From NCBI GenBank assembly GCA_024274705.1, contig JAJSAL010000008.1, forward strand, positions 1 to 64,000: a stretch of DNA of 64,000 bases, given 5' to 3'. The notes beneath the pieces were generated by a model. That model made no database searches. It worked only from the letters and a program-made list of their open reading frames with translations, and was not told the origin of the DNA. The translations under genes and the position numbers were made by a program. Numbering within the stretch: the stretch's first letter is position 1; every line of letters starts with the position of its first letter. The DNA is from Spirochaetota bacterium. Lineage in GTDB: Bacteria > Spirochaetota > Spirochaetia > SPDA01 > JAJSAL01. Below, piece after piece: positions 35,025 through 44,161 of the stretch.

Positions 35025-35503
35025 ATAGTCCGAACCGCTCTTTTGGCCCGTTACGATTGCTATACCGGAGCCGGTTCCCAGGCAAGTATCTTTTCATCGT
35101 CGTTAAGGAGCGCCGCCTCGATAATGACCTTTACTATCGTTTTCTGCCGTGTCGATCGAACCACCCAGCGGATATCCTCTTCTACGAGTTTTACATTTCC
35201 CGATTTCAGGGCACCCACATTGATAACCATATCGATCTCATCCGCTCCAGCCTCGACCGCATGGCGTGTTTCGGCCCCTTTTGCGTGTCTGTCCATGGCA
35301 CCCAATGGAAAACCGACTACTGCGCATACCTTCACACCCGATCCCCGAAGCCGTTTTGCACAATACTCTACCCAACAGGAATTTATACACACGGAATAAA
35401 AACCGTATTCCTTTGCCTCGTTGCAAAGCTTATCGATTTGTTCCTGGGTCGCCTCCGGTTTCAGGAGTGTATGATCGATATACTTTTTTATATCTGCAGG
35501 AAT
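35022..35503 (-). pseudogene. deoC: deoC pseudogene (deoxyribose-phosphate aldolase) with internal deletion
   Basis: The minus-strand reading starts like DeoC ([17 protein letters not shown], then [18 protein letters not shown] and [18 protein letters not shown]...[17 protein letters not shown]) and continues to [15 protein letters not shown]. It then jumps directly, in another frame, to the family's last strand ([12 protein letters not shown]) and ends at 35022. About 80 residues are missing, including the Schiff-base lysine block (VKTSTGF) and the GGIR phosphate loop. No ATG, GTG or TTG starts the frame; only ATT at 35503 is in place, without a ribosome site. DeoC makes acetaldehyde plus glyceraldehyde-3-phosphate and is a signature enzyme of sugar-phosphate BMCs. 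This copy cannot be active. Confidence 0.8.
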
Positions 35504-35551
35504 GAGTACGGATGAGGGGCTGTACCAGGAGAAGTTTCATTCTTCCCCCGT

Positions 35552-37072
35552 TTATACAATCCTGAAATTATCTATCAAGGCACACCGCCGTTCCCTGGTA
35601 AAATGCCGTGCCCGGGTAAACCCCTCTCCCGTCGGACTTGCGATGGTAAAAGAGGTATACCCGGCCCCCCCGAATGCCATTCCATTGAAATTCGAACCGT
35701 TCTTTACAAAGAGGGAGCAGTTCATCATCCTTGCCATTCGTGAAAGTTTATCGATGTTCTTCGAATGCATCGACGCGGTATGTCGAAACCCATGTTCACA
35801 GAGAACCGCGAAATCGATGGCCTCATCCACGTTATTCATTTCTACAATGGGAAGAATAGGCATAAGCTGTTCGGTCCATACCAGGGGATGGTCCCTGTCA
35901 ACATCGGCAATAAGGATACGGGTTTCGGAGGGAATATCCAGTCCTATAAGTTTGGCGAGGACCGAGGCGTCTTTCCCCACATACTTTTTATTGGTCATCC
36001 CTTCGTGTCCCATCCTTCCAGGGTCCGTAATCACTTCCCTGGTTATCGTTTCCGTTTGTTTCGCGTCCAGTTCCCAGGCACCATGCTTCTTCATTTCCGC
36101 CTTGAGTTTTTCTTTCACAGAGGAAACGACAAGCACCTCTTTTTCGTCAATACAGATAATGTTATTGTCGAATCCCGCTCCTGCCACAATAGCCCTGCCG
36201 GCCTTACCGATATCTGCGGTCTCATCAACCACAACCGGAGGATTCCCCGGACCCGCGGCTATCACCTTTTTTTGCCGCTTCATCGCTTCACGGACAACAC
36301 CGGGTCCTCCGGTTACGACCAACAGTGCAACGGAACCATGCCCCATCATATGCTGGGCCGCCTCGATGGTAGGCTCTTCCACGGTGGCGAGTACATTTTC
36401 CGGACCGCCGGCCCCGACAATCGCATCATTCAGCAGGGAGATAGTATAATGAGAAACGTTCCTGGCCCCCGGGTGGGGAGCAAAAACCACCGAATTCCCT
36501 CCCGCTATCATGCCTATACCGTTGCAGATAATCGATGATGTAGGATTTGTACTCGGAGTAATCGCCCCGATGACGCCGTATGGTGCCCGTTCCGTTAATG
36601 TCAAGCCATGGTCATCGGTATAGGTAAGAGGGACCAGGTCTTCAACTCCCGGAGTCATTATGGCTACGAGACGGTTCTTCAGTATTTTGTCTTCCACACG
36701 TCCTAAACCGGTCTCTTCCACAGCCATACGGGACATCCCTTCGAGATTATCCATTGCAGCTTTCCTCATTGCCGCTATCATATTCCGGCGGACTTCTAAT
36801 GTGGATGCCATGAGATCCGCCTGCGCCTGTCCGGCCGCTTTGACTGCGCTGTCCATATCCTTGAAGATGCCGTGATTTCCCCTTTTTGTACCTACGGCTG
36901 TGCCGGCTGCAGGGGTTCTGCCGGGAGCTGCATTTCCGCCGACTTTATTACCGGTTACTGTTTTTCTCTTATTGAAGCTATTGAAGCTCCTGCCTGCCGG
37001 ATTAGCATCACCTTGTATACTCTTTATCACATCTTCAATGACGGTTCGAATCGTATGTTCGTCTATCTTCAT
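35552..37072 (-). CDS. BMC-type CoA-acylating aldehyde dehydrogenase (PduP/EutE-like)
   Basis: A 506-aa enzyme that converts an aldehyde, NAD+ and CoA to acyl-CoA and NADH, the core reaction of metabolosomes. The first about 20 residues (MKIDEHTIRTVIEDVIKSI) form an amphipathic helix of encapsulation-peptide type. A flexible Gly/Ala/Pro/Asn linker to about residue 68 follows. The catalytic domain has APYGVIGAITPSTNP, VVTGGPGVVREAMK, and the nucleophile Cys in FDNNIICIDEKEVLV. The C-terminal TGEGFTRARHFTRERRCALIDNFRI is typical of PduP-like enzymes. It follows the shell genes directly. It is the only clear core enzyme in the locus. Confidence 0.93.
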   Translation of the reverse strand: MKIDEHTIRTVIEDVIKSIQGDANPAGRSFNSFNKRKTVTGNKVGGNAAPGRTPAAGTAVGTKRGNHGIFKDMDSAVKAAGQAQADLMASTLEVRRNMIAAMRKAAMDNLEGMSRMAVEETGLGRVEDKILKNRLVAIMTPGVEDLVPLTYTDDHGLTLTERAPYGVIGAITPSTNPTSSIICNGIGMIAGGNSVVFAPHPGARNVSHYTISLLNDAIVGAGGPENVLATVEEPTIEAAQHMMGHGSVALLVVTGGPGVVREAMKRQKKVIAAGPGNPPVVVDETADIGKAGRAIVAGAGFDNNIICIDEKEVLVVSSVKEKLKAEMKKHGAWELDAKQTETITREVITDPGRMGHEGMTNKKYVGKDASVLAKLIGLDIPSETRILIADVDRDHPLVWTEQLMPILPIVEMNNVDEAIDFAVLCEHGFRHTASMHSKNIDKLSRMARMMNCSLFVKNGSNFNGMAFGGAGYTSFTIASPTGEGFTRARHFTRERRCALIDNFRIV

Positions 37073-37093
37073 ATTGATACGTCTCCGTCATGT

Positions 37094-37519
37094 TTACAGA
37101 ATAAAAGGCATAATCTCGGGATGGGCATGGGGAATGAGGATATCCTTGCATAGCAATCCCTTTCGCTTTACATACTCGGTTGCGGCCGTCACAGTATCCC
37201 CGGCGGCGGCATGACATGCTTTAACAACCGCGCCCAGGGCCTGCACTATCTTACCCGCCTCCTCAATTGAATCGATAATCCCTATGATGACGGCATCTAC
37301 CGGTTTCCGGTAACTCATCCCGGTCTGCCGGCAGGAACTCCCCTGCGACAGAAGCACCATCTCCCCCGGTCCCGCCTGTACCACATCAAGAGCGACGTGG
37401 TAGTTGTTCATGGGTTCACCCGTATGGCTGCACTGCCTTACTAAGAGAAACGCAGCTCCGTCGATTTCATCACTTCGAACGGTACTTACCACCGTGCCGA
37501 CGGTTTTTCCGAATATCAT
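37094..37519 (-). CDS. BMC-P pentameric vertex protein (EutN/CcmL family) with C-terminal extension
   Basis: A 141-aa shell vertex protein. Residues 1-90 match EutN/CcmL/PduN: MIFGKTVGTVVSTVR, VALDVVQAGPGEMVLLSQGSSCRQ and VDAVIIGIIDSIE. Family members normally stop at 85-100 residues. Here about 50 residues are added (GKIVQALGAVVKACHAAAGD, then TEYVKRKGLLCKDILIPHAHPEI). The end resembles the final helix and IPRPH strand of a BMC-H domain, as in the neighbouring BMC-H (AEKVGELISVHIIPRPHDN). Pentamers cap the shell corners. The role of the extension is unknown. Confidence 0.88.
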   Translation of the reverse strand: MIFGKTVGTVVSTVRSDEIDGAAFLLVRQCSHTGEPMNNYHVALDVVQAGPGEMVLLSQGSSCRQTGMSYRKPVDAVIIGIIDSIEEAGKIVQALGAVVKACHAAAGDTVTAATEYVKRKGLLCKDILIPHAHPEIMPFIL

Positions 37520-37617
37520 AGGCTATGCCCTGCTTTTATCGTATATGACCTTACCGCCCAACTCGATAACATCAATTAGAAACGATGGTACCGACAACTT
37601 TGGCTATTACCATTTAT

Positions 37618-37926
37618 CTATTTTTTCGCCCCTTTCGGGCTCCTTCCCAGCGGAAATACACCGTCAACATTATCGTGAGGCCGGGGAATAATATGAACAC
37701 TGATGAGCTCTCCAACTTTTTCAGCGGCTCTTCCGCCGGCATCCAGCGCTGCACGTACCGCGGCGACGTCTCCCCGAACGATGGATGTTACATAACCGCC
37801 TCCGGTGTTGACCCAATTGGTGAGCTCAACCCGTGCCGCCTTTACCATGGCATCGGACGCTTCAACCATTGCAGAAAAACTCTTCGTTTCAATCATTCCC
37901 AGTGCATTTTCAAAAACATCAGCCAT
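37618..37926 (-). CDS. BMC-H hexameric shell protein (PduA/EutM-like)
   Basis: A 102-aa single-BMC-domain protein that forms hexameric shell tiles. Family sequence is complete: ALGMIETKSFSAMVEASDAMVKAARVEL, then GGGYVTSIVRGDVAAVRAALDAG and VGELISVHIIPRPHDNVD. The residues around the central pore come from the GGGYV-type loop. It is the only BMC-H in the window, so the shell facets would be built mainly from this protein. Confidence 0.95.
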   Translation of the reverse strand: MADVFENALGMIETKSFSAMVEASDAMVKAARVELTNWVNTGGGYVTSIVRGDVAAVRAALDAGGRAAEKVGELISVHIIPRPHDNVDGVFPLGRSPKGAKK

Positions 37927-37985
37927 AATTATTCTCCTTTATCGTGATTTATGCGGTTTTACAAGCCTATTTTCTTTAATTCCCA

Positions 37986-38624
37986 TTATTCCTTCTGCCC
38001 TGCAGGAGACCTTCCGGCCAGCGATTGAAGGCGAGCTTCTACAATTTCTTTGCTCACCAGTACCTCGGCTTCATCCCCCGCTATATATATCCTTCCATAC
38101 CGGCCATATCCCTGAACATTGATAATATTAATATGCGATGCCTTTTCAGCCTCGTTCGCAGCGTAGTATGCATATCCAGCCGGTTCTACCTCAAGAACAT
38201 AGAGCGTATTGCCACGCACAATCATGTTCCCATACCTTACTTTGTTAATAAGCTGGGCATGGTGATCATCTATGTTTTTAATAAGCTGACTCGTTAACAT
38301 GCTTGGTTTCATCCTGTCCGCTTCGGTAAGACCGAGTTCTTCAAGTATCGACTGTCCCGACTGCCGTGCATCCCCCTGGCTGTCGGAATGGAGTTCAAGC
38401 AGTCCGAACAACCGTTCTACAATCTGAATCCCGGGGCGCACTTCCGTAGCTTTAAGAGCGATGTCCGTCAACCGGTTGATCTCTATTCCCGGTGAAATCT
38501 CGATAATCATGCAAGCCTGATTCGCTACCGGGAAATATCCCTTCGATATTGTTGAAATATACGAGGCCATCTGGGGCTGCAGGGAATCGAGAAAAACATA
38601 GGTTCTTAAGTCAACATTGTTCAT
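37986..38624 (-). CDS. BMC-T tandem-domain shell protein
   Basis: A 212-aa protein with two BMC-like halves that would form pseudohexameric trimers. The first half includes LDSLQPQMASYISTISKGYFPVANQACMIIEISPG and VERLFGLLELHS. The second includes GNMIVRGNTLYVLEVEPAGYAYYAANEAEKASHINIINVQGYGRYGRIYIAGDEAEVLVSKEIVEARL. The order of elements differs from the canonical BMC fold and may be circularly permuted. BMC-T tiles often have a gated, larger pore for cofactors. It is the first of the three shell genes. Confidence 0.87.
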   Translation of the reverse strand: MNNVDLRTYVFLDSLQPQMASYISTISKGYFPVANQACMIIEISPGIEINRLTDIALKATEVRPGIQIVERLFGLLELHSDSQGDARQSGQSILEELGLTEADRMKPSMLTSQLIKNIDDHHAQLINKVRYGNMIVRGNTLYVLEVEPAGYAYYAANEAEKASHINIINVQGYGRYGRIYIAGDEAEVLVSKEIVEARLQSLAGRSPAGQKE

Positions 38625-38676
38625 AATTTCGCCTTCTTCCTTTCTTTTCCGGATTAGTGATGGAATCGCCGTCCCT

Positions 38677-39396
38677 CTATGGCAGCAGTTTATACGCCCC
38701 GGCTACAGCGGGCCAACTTTTACACAATTTCAAACACTCTGCAAAACTGCATCCCGGCGTACCCGCCTGGGTGGCCGCCAACCTTGATTCATTTTCCAGC
38801 ATCTCGATATAAGAAACGCCGAAGGCATCCCGGCACCAGTCTCCCTGCTGGCTTTCATGACACAAAAACAATTTTTTCTTCATTTCAAACGTTTCCGTGA
38901 TATCCACATAGTATTCAGGGATAAAATCGGCACCGGCTAACGTGGAATAGAAAAACAAGGCCGGAACCTTTGAAGTAGGGGGATGATCCGTCTCGATAAG
39001 TTTTATCGAGGCGTTTATCCGGGCAATGAAAGTGAGGTATCCCACGGCATTGTGATCGGGATTGTAATCACCCTCCGGGACATGAGAAAGAATAATATCC
39101 GGCCTGGCAATTCTCACGGTATCGATAAATTTCAACCGGGATGCTTCATTATCGAAGAGAAACTCATCTTCGAACCCCATCCAGGTAAGATGCGCCCCTA
39201 ACAGATCCGCCGATTTCCGGGCCTCTTTACGCCGTACCCCGGAAATCTCATCTTTACTCATCCGGAAGGACCCGATACTTCCGTTGGTGGCCACGGCCAT
39301 GTAAATTTCGTCTCCCCGGTTTGCGTATTTCGCCAGGATTCCGCCGACCTGGAACTCGATATCATCGGGATGTGCCCCGAAAGCAAGTATCCTCAT
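38677..39396 (-). CDS. LmbE/PIG-L family zinc deacetylase
   Basis: A 239-aa LmbE-like hydrolase. The zinc-binding motif AHPDDIE is at residues 7-13 and the second zinc ligand region is LSHVPEGDYNPDHNAVGYL. Family members remove acetyl groups from N-acetylglucosamine-type substrates (PIG-L, MshB, BshB). The start overlaps the kinase stop by four bases, so it belongs to the BMC operon. An N-acetylated amino sugar or glycoside as the imported substrate is a possible inference, but the family is broad. Confidence 0.87.
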   Translation of the reverse strand: MRILAFGAHPDDIEFQVGGILAKYANRGDEIYMAVATNGSIGSFRMSKDEISGVRRKEARKSADLLGAHLTWMGFEDEFLFDNEASRLKFIDTVRIARPDIILSHVPEGDYNPDHNAVGYLTFIARINASIKLIETDHPPTSKVPALFFYSTLAGADFIPEYYVDITETFEMKKKLFLCHESQQGDWCRDAFGVSYIEMLENESRLAATQAGTPGCSFAECLKLCKSWPAVAGAYKLLP

Positions 39397-40925
39397 ATCA
39401 CATTCCTTTCCTTAGTTTGTTTTGCCATTTTTTTCATCATACTTTTCAAATCCTTGTATTGCTTATATTTTTCATGGAACTCGGTCCTGTTTACATCCTG
39501 GGGTTTATACACCTGCCGCATTCCAGTTGTTTTCCGACTCACCTCGACGGGATCACTTATTTCCCCGACTGCAACCGCGCTCAATGCAGCAGCGCCGAGG
39601 GCTGAAGATTCGGGGATACCCGTTGCGGTTATCTCTTTTTCCGTTACATTGGCCTTGAGTTGAAGCCATGCAGGTGATTTGGAGCCGCCGCCGACTGCAA
39701 GTAAAGAGTCGATATGCATACCCGCCTCCTCAAAGCCATCCAGGTAGGACCGTACTTCCAGGCACAATCCTTCAATAAGGCTTTGTACAATGTTCTCCCG
39801 TGTTGTATCCAGGGTTAACCCGTATATGGCTCCGTGCAAATCGGGATCGAAATCGGGATTACCGCTTCCTGCAAAATATGGAACGAAAAATAAATTGCTC
39901 AACTCCCGGGTGTCGATAGTTTCCATAAGAATGCTGTATACATCCTTTCCCGTTGTCCTGGCCTTGCAGGAAGTATCTCGTGCCAGTTCATCCCGAAACC
40001 ATTTTAAGACGCATCCCGATGTCAGGTTGACACTGAATGAAACATAACTGTTATACCCGGGATAACATGGGTAATTGTTGTCCAGCATTTCACTTCCGGT
40101 ATTGACTTCCTCAAAAACAGTGACTATGCCTTCGATGGTCCCGGTAATATCGACAGCCGTATGCGGGGCCTGTGGATCAAGACCGGCGCCGATGGCGGCA
40201 CAAACCATATCATGACCGCCGCTGCAGAGAGCTACATCATGTGAAAACCCAAGTTCCTTTACCATTTTAGGATCAATTCTCGAAATGACTTCCCCCGATG
40301 GAACCGCCTCGGGCAGCATCCTTTTATCGATTGCGGCGGCATCGAGAATCTCTTCCGCCCAACATTTTTTTTCTATATCGAAAAGCATAGTCCTTGCTGC
40401 CAGAGAAAAACTGACTGCGGGAGAAGATCCGAGTTTTCGCAGAATATAATCTTCATATGTCGCCCAGGCCGCGACCCTGGAAAAGGTCTCCGGTTCGTGT
40501 TTTTTCAACCATAGAATCTTAGACAGGCTGTTTATGAACAAGGGGGGCATACCGGAAATCTCAAAAAGTTTTTGTACACCGAAGTCCTTTGAAAAATCCT
40601 CGATTTCCACGGTCCCGCGAGGATCAAAATCCACAATACTGGGCCGGACAACATCTCCTGAACCGTCTAAGGGAATGATGACATCTCCGATTGCAGATAT
40701 CCCCATGGCTTCAATCTCGTTGCCCGGCAGGTTGTTGTTCGCTTCTTGTATGGCTTCCCGGACATTATTCCACACAACTTCGGGGTCCAAATCAAAGCGG
40801 CCCTTTCCTGCGGGTATAAGGTCGTATTCTCTATATACCGATGTTTTTATCCGCCATTGGTCATTAAAAACCACCGCCTTACATCCGGTTGTCCCAATGT
40901 CCACACCCAATGTCCACATCCACAA
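39393..40925 (-). CDS. FGGY-family carbohydrate kinase
   Basis: A 510-aa sugar kinase of the FGGY family (xylulokinase/fuculokinase-like). The ATP-binding motif is WTLGVDIGTTGCKAVVFND and the C-terminal FGGY signature region is SLLAVGGGSKSPAWLQLKANV. It has the usual two-lobed length. It would phosphorylate the imported ketose or polyol before cleavage by the adjacent class II aldolase. The exact sugar cannot be read from the sequence. Confidence 0.9.
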   Translation of the reverse strand: MWMWTLGVDIGTTGCKAVVFNDQWRIKTSVYREYDLIPAGKGRFDLDPEVVWNNVREAIQEANNNLPGNEIEAMGISAIGDVIIPLDGSGDVVRPSIVDFDPRGTVEIEDFSKDFGVQKLFEISGMPPLFINSLSKILWLKKHEPETFSRVAAWATYEDYILRKLGSSPAVSFSLAARTMLFDIEKKCWAEEILDAAAIDKRMLPEAVPSGEVISRIDPKMVKELGFSHDVALCSGGHDMVCAAIGAGLDPQAPHTAVDITGTIEGIVTVFEEVNTGSEMLDNNYPCYPGYNSYVSFSVNLTSGCVLKWFRDELARDTSCKARTTGKDVYSILMETIDTRELSNLFFVPYFAGSGNPDFDPDLHGAIYGLTLDTTRENIVQSLIEGLCLEVRSYLDGFEEAGMHIDSLLAVGGGSKSPAWLQLKANVTEKEITATGIPESSALGAAALSAVAVGEISDPVEVSRKTTGMRQVYKPQDVNRTEFHEKYKQYKDLKSMMKKMAKQTKERNVI

Positions 40926-40971
40926 ATTCTCCTACCCGGTATATTCCCTGCACAGCTTATACGTTGAGTCC

Positions 40972-41898
40972 CTACAAATTATTGATAACTGCATGAATAA
41001 TGGATTTTATTTCTTCAATGTCCAGCTGGTCCGTGGATACCCCGCTGCCGCCGGATTTCCCTTTCGAACTGAAGATTTCCATAAACGAACGTGCAGTATC
41101 GGCAAATCCCGAGCTGATCCCCTTGATTAATTCCGGTACATCATAATTACCCTGATATTCCGGATTCCCAGCAAGGTAAGCCATGGCATTATTTTTCCCG
41201 GCATTACACATTTCTGTATAGATGCATATTTTCGTAATACCTTCGGATATAGCCATTTTCATATCATGATCAGGTATACCTGTGCCACCATGAAGGGTGA
41301 GGAAAACATTCTTTCGTGAAGATATTGCATTTCTGATATGTACTAATCTTTCAAAATCGAGCTTCGGTGTTCCTTTGTAGAAACCATGGGCGTTCCCAAT
41401 GGCCACGGCCAGAATATCGATATCCGTTTCTTTAACATACTGCGAGGCGGAATCCGGATCGGTCATCATGTCCGCCGAGCCTCCTAAGGAGCCAAGTTCA
41501 CCTTCCACCGCAACATTCCTGCTGTGGCCCATTCGTACCGCTTCCCTGGTTAATCTGATATTTTCTTCCAGAGGGAGTTTGGAACCGTCGAACATAACCG
41601 ATGTAAAACCGGCATCTATTGCCCGTTCCACGCTCCCAAAGTCGGTACCATGACTCAAATGGAGACCCACCGGTACAGAGGCTTTTTCAGCCGCACATTT
41701 GGTAACAGCGCCCAATTCCGCAAAATCGACATACGGTTCGATTACCGCGGGAATTGTCACAAGGATCGCCGAACCAATCGAAACAGCCATGTTTATCAAC
41801 GCCGACGACTGGTCTAAACTGCATATATTGAATGCTCCAACGGCATACCTTCTGTCAGCCGCATCCTGGAGTATTTCGCGGGTATCTGTAAACGACAT
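40972..41898 (-). CDS. Class II (zinc) fructose/tagatose-bisphosphate-type aldolase
   Basis: A 308-aa class II aldolase. The zinc ligands and phosphate-binding segments are seen in VGLHLSHGTDFGSVERAIDAGFTSVMFDGS, VEGELGSLGG, and TLHGGTGIPDHDMKMAISEGI. The family cleaves ketose phosphates to DHAP and an aldehyde. In this operon the aldehyde product (for example lactaldehyde or glycolaldehyde) could feed the BMC aldehyde dehydrogenase. That would make this enzyme the functional replacement for the broken deoC. This link is inference. Confidence 0.9.
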   Translation of the reverse strand: MSFTDTREILQDAADRRYAVGAFNICSLDQSSALINMAVSIGSAILVTIPAVIEPYVDFAELGAVTKCAAEKASVPVGLHLSHGTDFGSVERAIDAGFTSVMFDGSKLPLEENIRLTREAVRMGHSRNVAVEGELGSLGGSADMMTDPDSASQYVKETDIDILAVAIGNAHGFYKGTPKLDFERLVHIRNAISSRKNVFLTLHGGTGIPDHDMKMAISEGITKICIYTEMCNAGKNNAMAYLAGNPEYQGNYDVPELIKGISSGFADTARSFMEIFSSKGKSGGSGVSTDQLDIEEIKSIIHAVINNL

Positions 41899-41918
41899 TG
41901 GACTCCCCCGTTAACCTT

Positions 41919-43094
41919 TTATATTTCAACACTGAGCTTCATTTGTTCAATCACTTTCCGTGTGATTTCTTCCACCAGCCAATCGTAGTTTTCCGGTTTT
42001 ATATCCATACCCGGACTGTCGGTGCCGGAACGTTCATGGTTACAAACCGCCCTGGTACTGAAGTTTTTCAAAGCTTCGGGGTTGCAAATCGCTTTCGGCG
42101 TCTCCCCGGCAAGCAGTTTTAAGAAATCGTCAACAAGCATCCTGGAGTGCCGGTACACCACTTCGAGCCCGGCCCCGGCAATGTGCGGAGTCAATACGAC
42201 GTTGTCCATCTTAAACAATGGGTCATCTGCCTTAACAGGTTCCTGGTGAAATACATCCAGTGCAACCCCGCCAAGTTTACCCCGGCTCAGGGCCTCCCTC
42301 ATCGCCTTCTCATCAACAATAACCGCCCGGGCGTTATTGACCAGGTAAGAGCCGTCTTTCATCAACGCAAATTCTCTCTCCCCGATCATTCCCTTGTTTT
42401 TCTCTGTACCCCTGGCATGTATCGAAACAATGTCGGAGCTTTTCATCAGCTTTTCAAGTTCCACCCGGGCTACTTTATTCCGGATGAATACAACATCCTT
42501 CTGAAACGGGTCGTAGGCCAGCACTTTCATATTGAAACCTGCAGCCCGTTTAGCGACTTCCTGCCCCACAGTTCCAAATCCAACAAGCCCCAGGGTTTTT
42601 CCTGAAAGTTCAATTCCCTTTCTGGATTCCCAGGGTCCTTCCTCGCTCATGTCCCATATAACATCCTTCGAACTCCCATAGTCACCTGCAGGACTCGTGA
42701 ATTTCCCCTGGTGCAGTTCCCGGTCGGTCCGTACTATCTGGCGTACCAGTCCCACAATCTGCCCTATGGTAAAATCGGCTACGGGTATAGCTTCCCTGCC
42801 GAGGGTGAATATGACGGGGATCCCTTTACTTGTAGCATGATCCACGTCGATATTCGCCCTGGGACCGCCCCTGATCGAGCAGATGACCTTTACATTGGTG
42901 CTGTCGAGAACCTTTTTTGTTACCGGTTCGTAACCGACAAATAAAGCTTCACAGTCCCCCAACTCACTGATGAGCTGATCTTCCGTGAGAATTTCGTGGG
43001 TCACTCCCCAGCCGCCCTGTTTTACCTGGTGTCCTGCATTGGTGAGCCTTTCAACGGCTTCACTGCTGAAATCAGCTGTAATGAATACCTTCAT
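41919..43094 (-). CDS. D-isomer-specific 2-hydroxyacid dehydrogenase
   Basis: A 391-aa NAD(P)-dependent dehydrogenase of the D-3-phosphoglycerate dehydrogenase/D-2-hydroxyacid family. The Rossmann motif is LGLVGFGTVGQEVAKRA. Catalytic Arg, Glu and His are placed in NNARAVIVDEKAM-adjacent sequence, DVFHQEPVKADDPLF and VVLTPHIAGAG. The open frame extends to 43169, but those residues overlap the ADH gene. The Met at 43094 (MKVFITADFSSEAVERL) lies two bases after the ADH stop and is a normal family start. It may handle a 2-keto acid side product of the pathway. Confidence 0.88.
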   Translation of the reverse strand: MKVFITADFSSEAVERLTNAGHQVKQGGWGVTHEILTEDQLISELGDCEALFVGYEPVTKKVLDSTNVKVICSIRGGPRANIDVDHATSKGIPVIFTLGREAIPVADFTIGQIVGLVRQIVRTDRELHQGKFTSPAGDYGSSKDVIWDMSEEGPWESRKGIELSGKTLGLVGFGTVGQEVAKRAAGFNMKVLAYDPFQKDVVFIRNKVARVELEKLMKSSDIVSIHARGTEKNKGMIGEREFALMKDGSYLVNNARAVIVDEKAMREALSRGKLGGVALDVFHQEPVKADDPLFKMDNVVLTPHIAGAGLEVVYRHSRMLVDDFLKLLAGETPKAICNPEALKNFSTRAVCNHERSGTDSPGMDIKPENYDWLVEEITRKVIEQMKLSVEI

Positions 43095-43096
43095 CT

Positions 43097-44161
43097 CTAT
43101 GAAACCCCGGGCCGTAAAATAACCTTTATGGATTTCTGCTCTCTCGCAAGGGCAAAACCCTTTTTCCATTCTGAAAGTGGAAGCTCGTGGGAGATCATGG
43201 CCTTAAGATCGATCAACCCCTTATTCACAAGTTTTATCGTGTTTTTCCAGGAGACATAATCGTACCCGAAATGCCCCTTAATGCTGACGCTTTTATCCAT
43301 GATCGGGTCAAGGGAGAATCCAAGCGGGTTTTCATCGTATCCGATTTTTACGATCTGTCCGCCCACCCGGACAATTTCTATGGCCTGTTTCTCCGCTGCC
43401 GCAACTCCCGCACAATCGATAACAAGCGGGGCTCCTTCCCCGGCGGTGATCTGCTTTACGATTTCCACGACATCTTCGGTATCCCCTCGCACGATATGTG
43501 TAGCCCCCAGCTTCCCTGCAATATCGAACCTCTTTGTATCCCGGGACAGACCCACGGCAATGATATTCGCTGCACCTGCGGCCCGTCCGACCTGGATTGA
43601 AAACAGCCCTAAGGGACCCACACCGAAAACGGCGATGTCCTGCCCGGGCAGGAAGTTCGATTCCTGGACCACGGCTTTGTAAGCATTACAGCAGGGGTCG
43701 AGGATGGCGGCTTCTTCAAAGGACATCGAATCCGGAATCCTGAAAAGACAGGAAGGCATCCTTCTCAGTACATCCCCGGAAATCTTTACAAAGTCCGTGA
43801 ATCCTCCATCCATACCATATCCCAGCCCCAACCTGCTCTGGCAGCTTAAGTAATCGGCGATGGAACAGGAATAGCAGGTCCCGCATACGTAACCGGTGTT
43901 TTCGGAGACCACCCTATCACCGGGTTTCCATACTTGTACCTTCTTCCCGGCTTCGGCAACGATCCCGGAAAACTCATGACCCAATACAACCGGCGGATTC
44001 AAGAGATTCTCATGTCCGCCGGCATCAAAGGCAAGATCGGAACCACATATTCCTGCCGCCTTGATTTCTATCAAGAGATCCTCATCCCCAATTTCAGGTA
44101 CCGGAACATCACGTAGTTCCGTTTCACCCTTTCCGTATCCGTACTTAACCAGAGCTTTCAT
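43097..44161 (-). CDS. Zinc-dependent medium-chain alcohol/polyol dehydrogenase
   Basis: A 354-aa MDR dehydrogenase of the sorbitol/threonine-dehydrogenase type. Catalytic zinc ligands are in AAGICGSDLAFDAGGHE and VLGHEFSG. The structural-zinc lobe has four Cys (VCGTCYSCSIADYLSC). The Rossmann motif is AVFGVGPLGLFSIQ. It may oxidise an imported polyol to the ketose for the kinase. Its use to regenerate NAD+ from aldehyde inside the shell is less likely, as no targeting helix is visible. It overlaps the GntR gene by four bases. Confidence 0.9.
   Translation of the reverse strand: MKALVKYGYGKGETELRDVPVPEIGDEDLLIEIKAAGICGSDLAFDAGGHENLLNPPVVLGHEFSGIVAEAGKKVQVWKPGDRVVSENTGYVCGTCYSCSIADYLSCQSRLGLGYGMDGGFTDFVKISGDVLRRMPSCLFRIPDSMSFEEAAILDPCCNAYKAVVQESNFLPGQDIAVFGVGPLGLFSIQVGRAAGAANIIAVGLSRDTKRFDIAGKLGATHIVRGDTEDVVEIVKQITAGEGAPLVIDCAGVAAAEKQAIEIVRVGGQIVKIGYDENPLGFSLDPIMDKSVSIKGHFGYDYVSWKNTIKLVNKGLIDLKAMISHELPLSEWKKGFALAREQKSIKVILRPGVS

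Noticed and set aside
35502-36449. A 315-codon plus-strand ORF opposite the aldehyde dehydrogenase
   Set aside because: Antisense shadow; the minus strand carries the complete catalytic domain.
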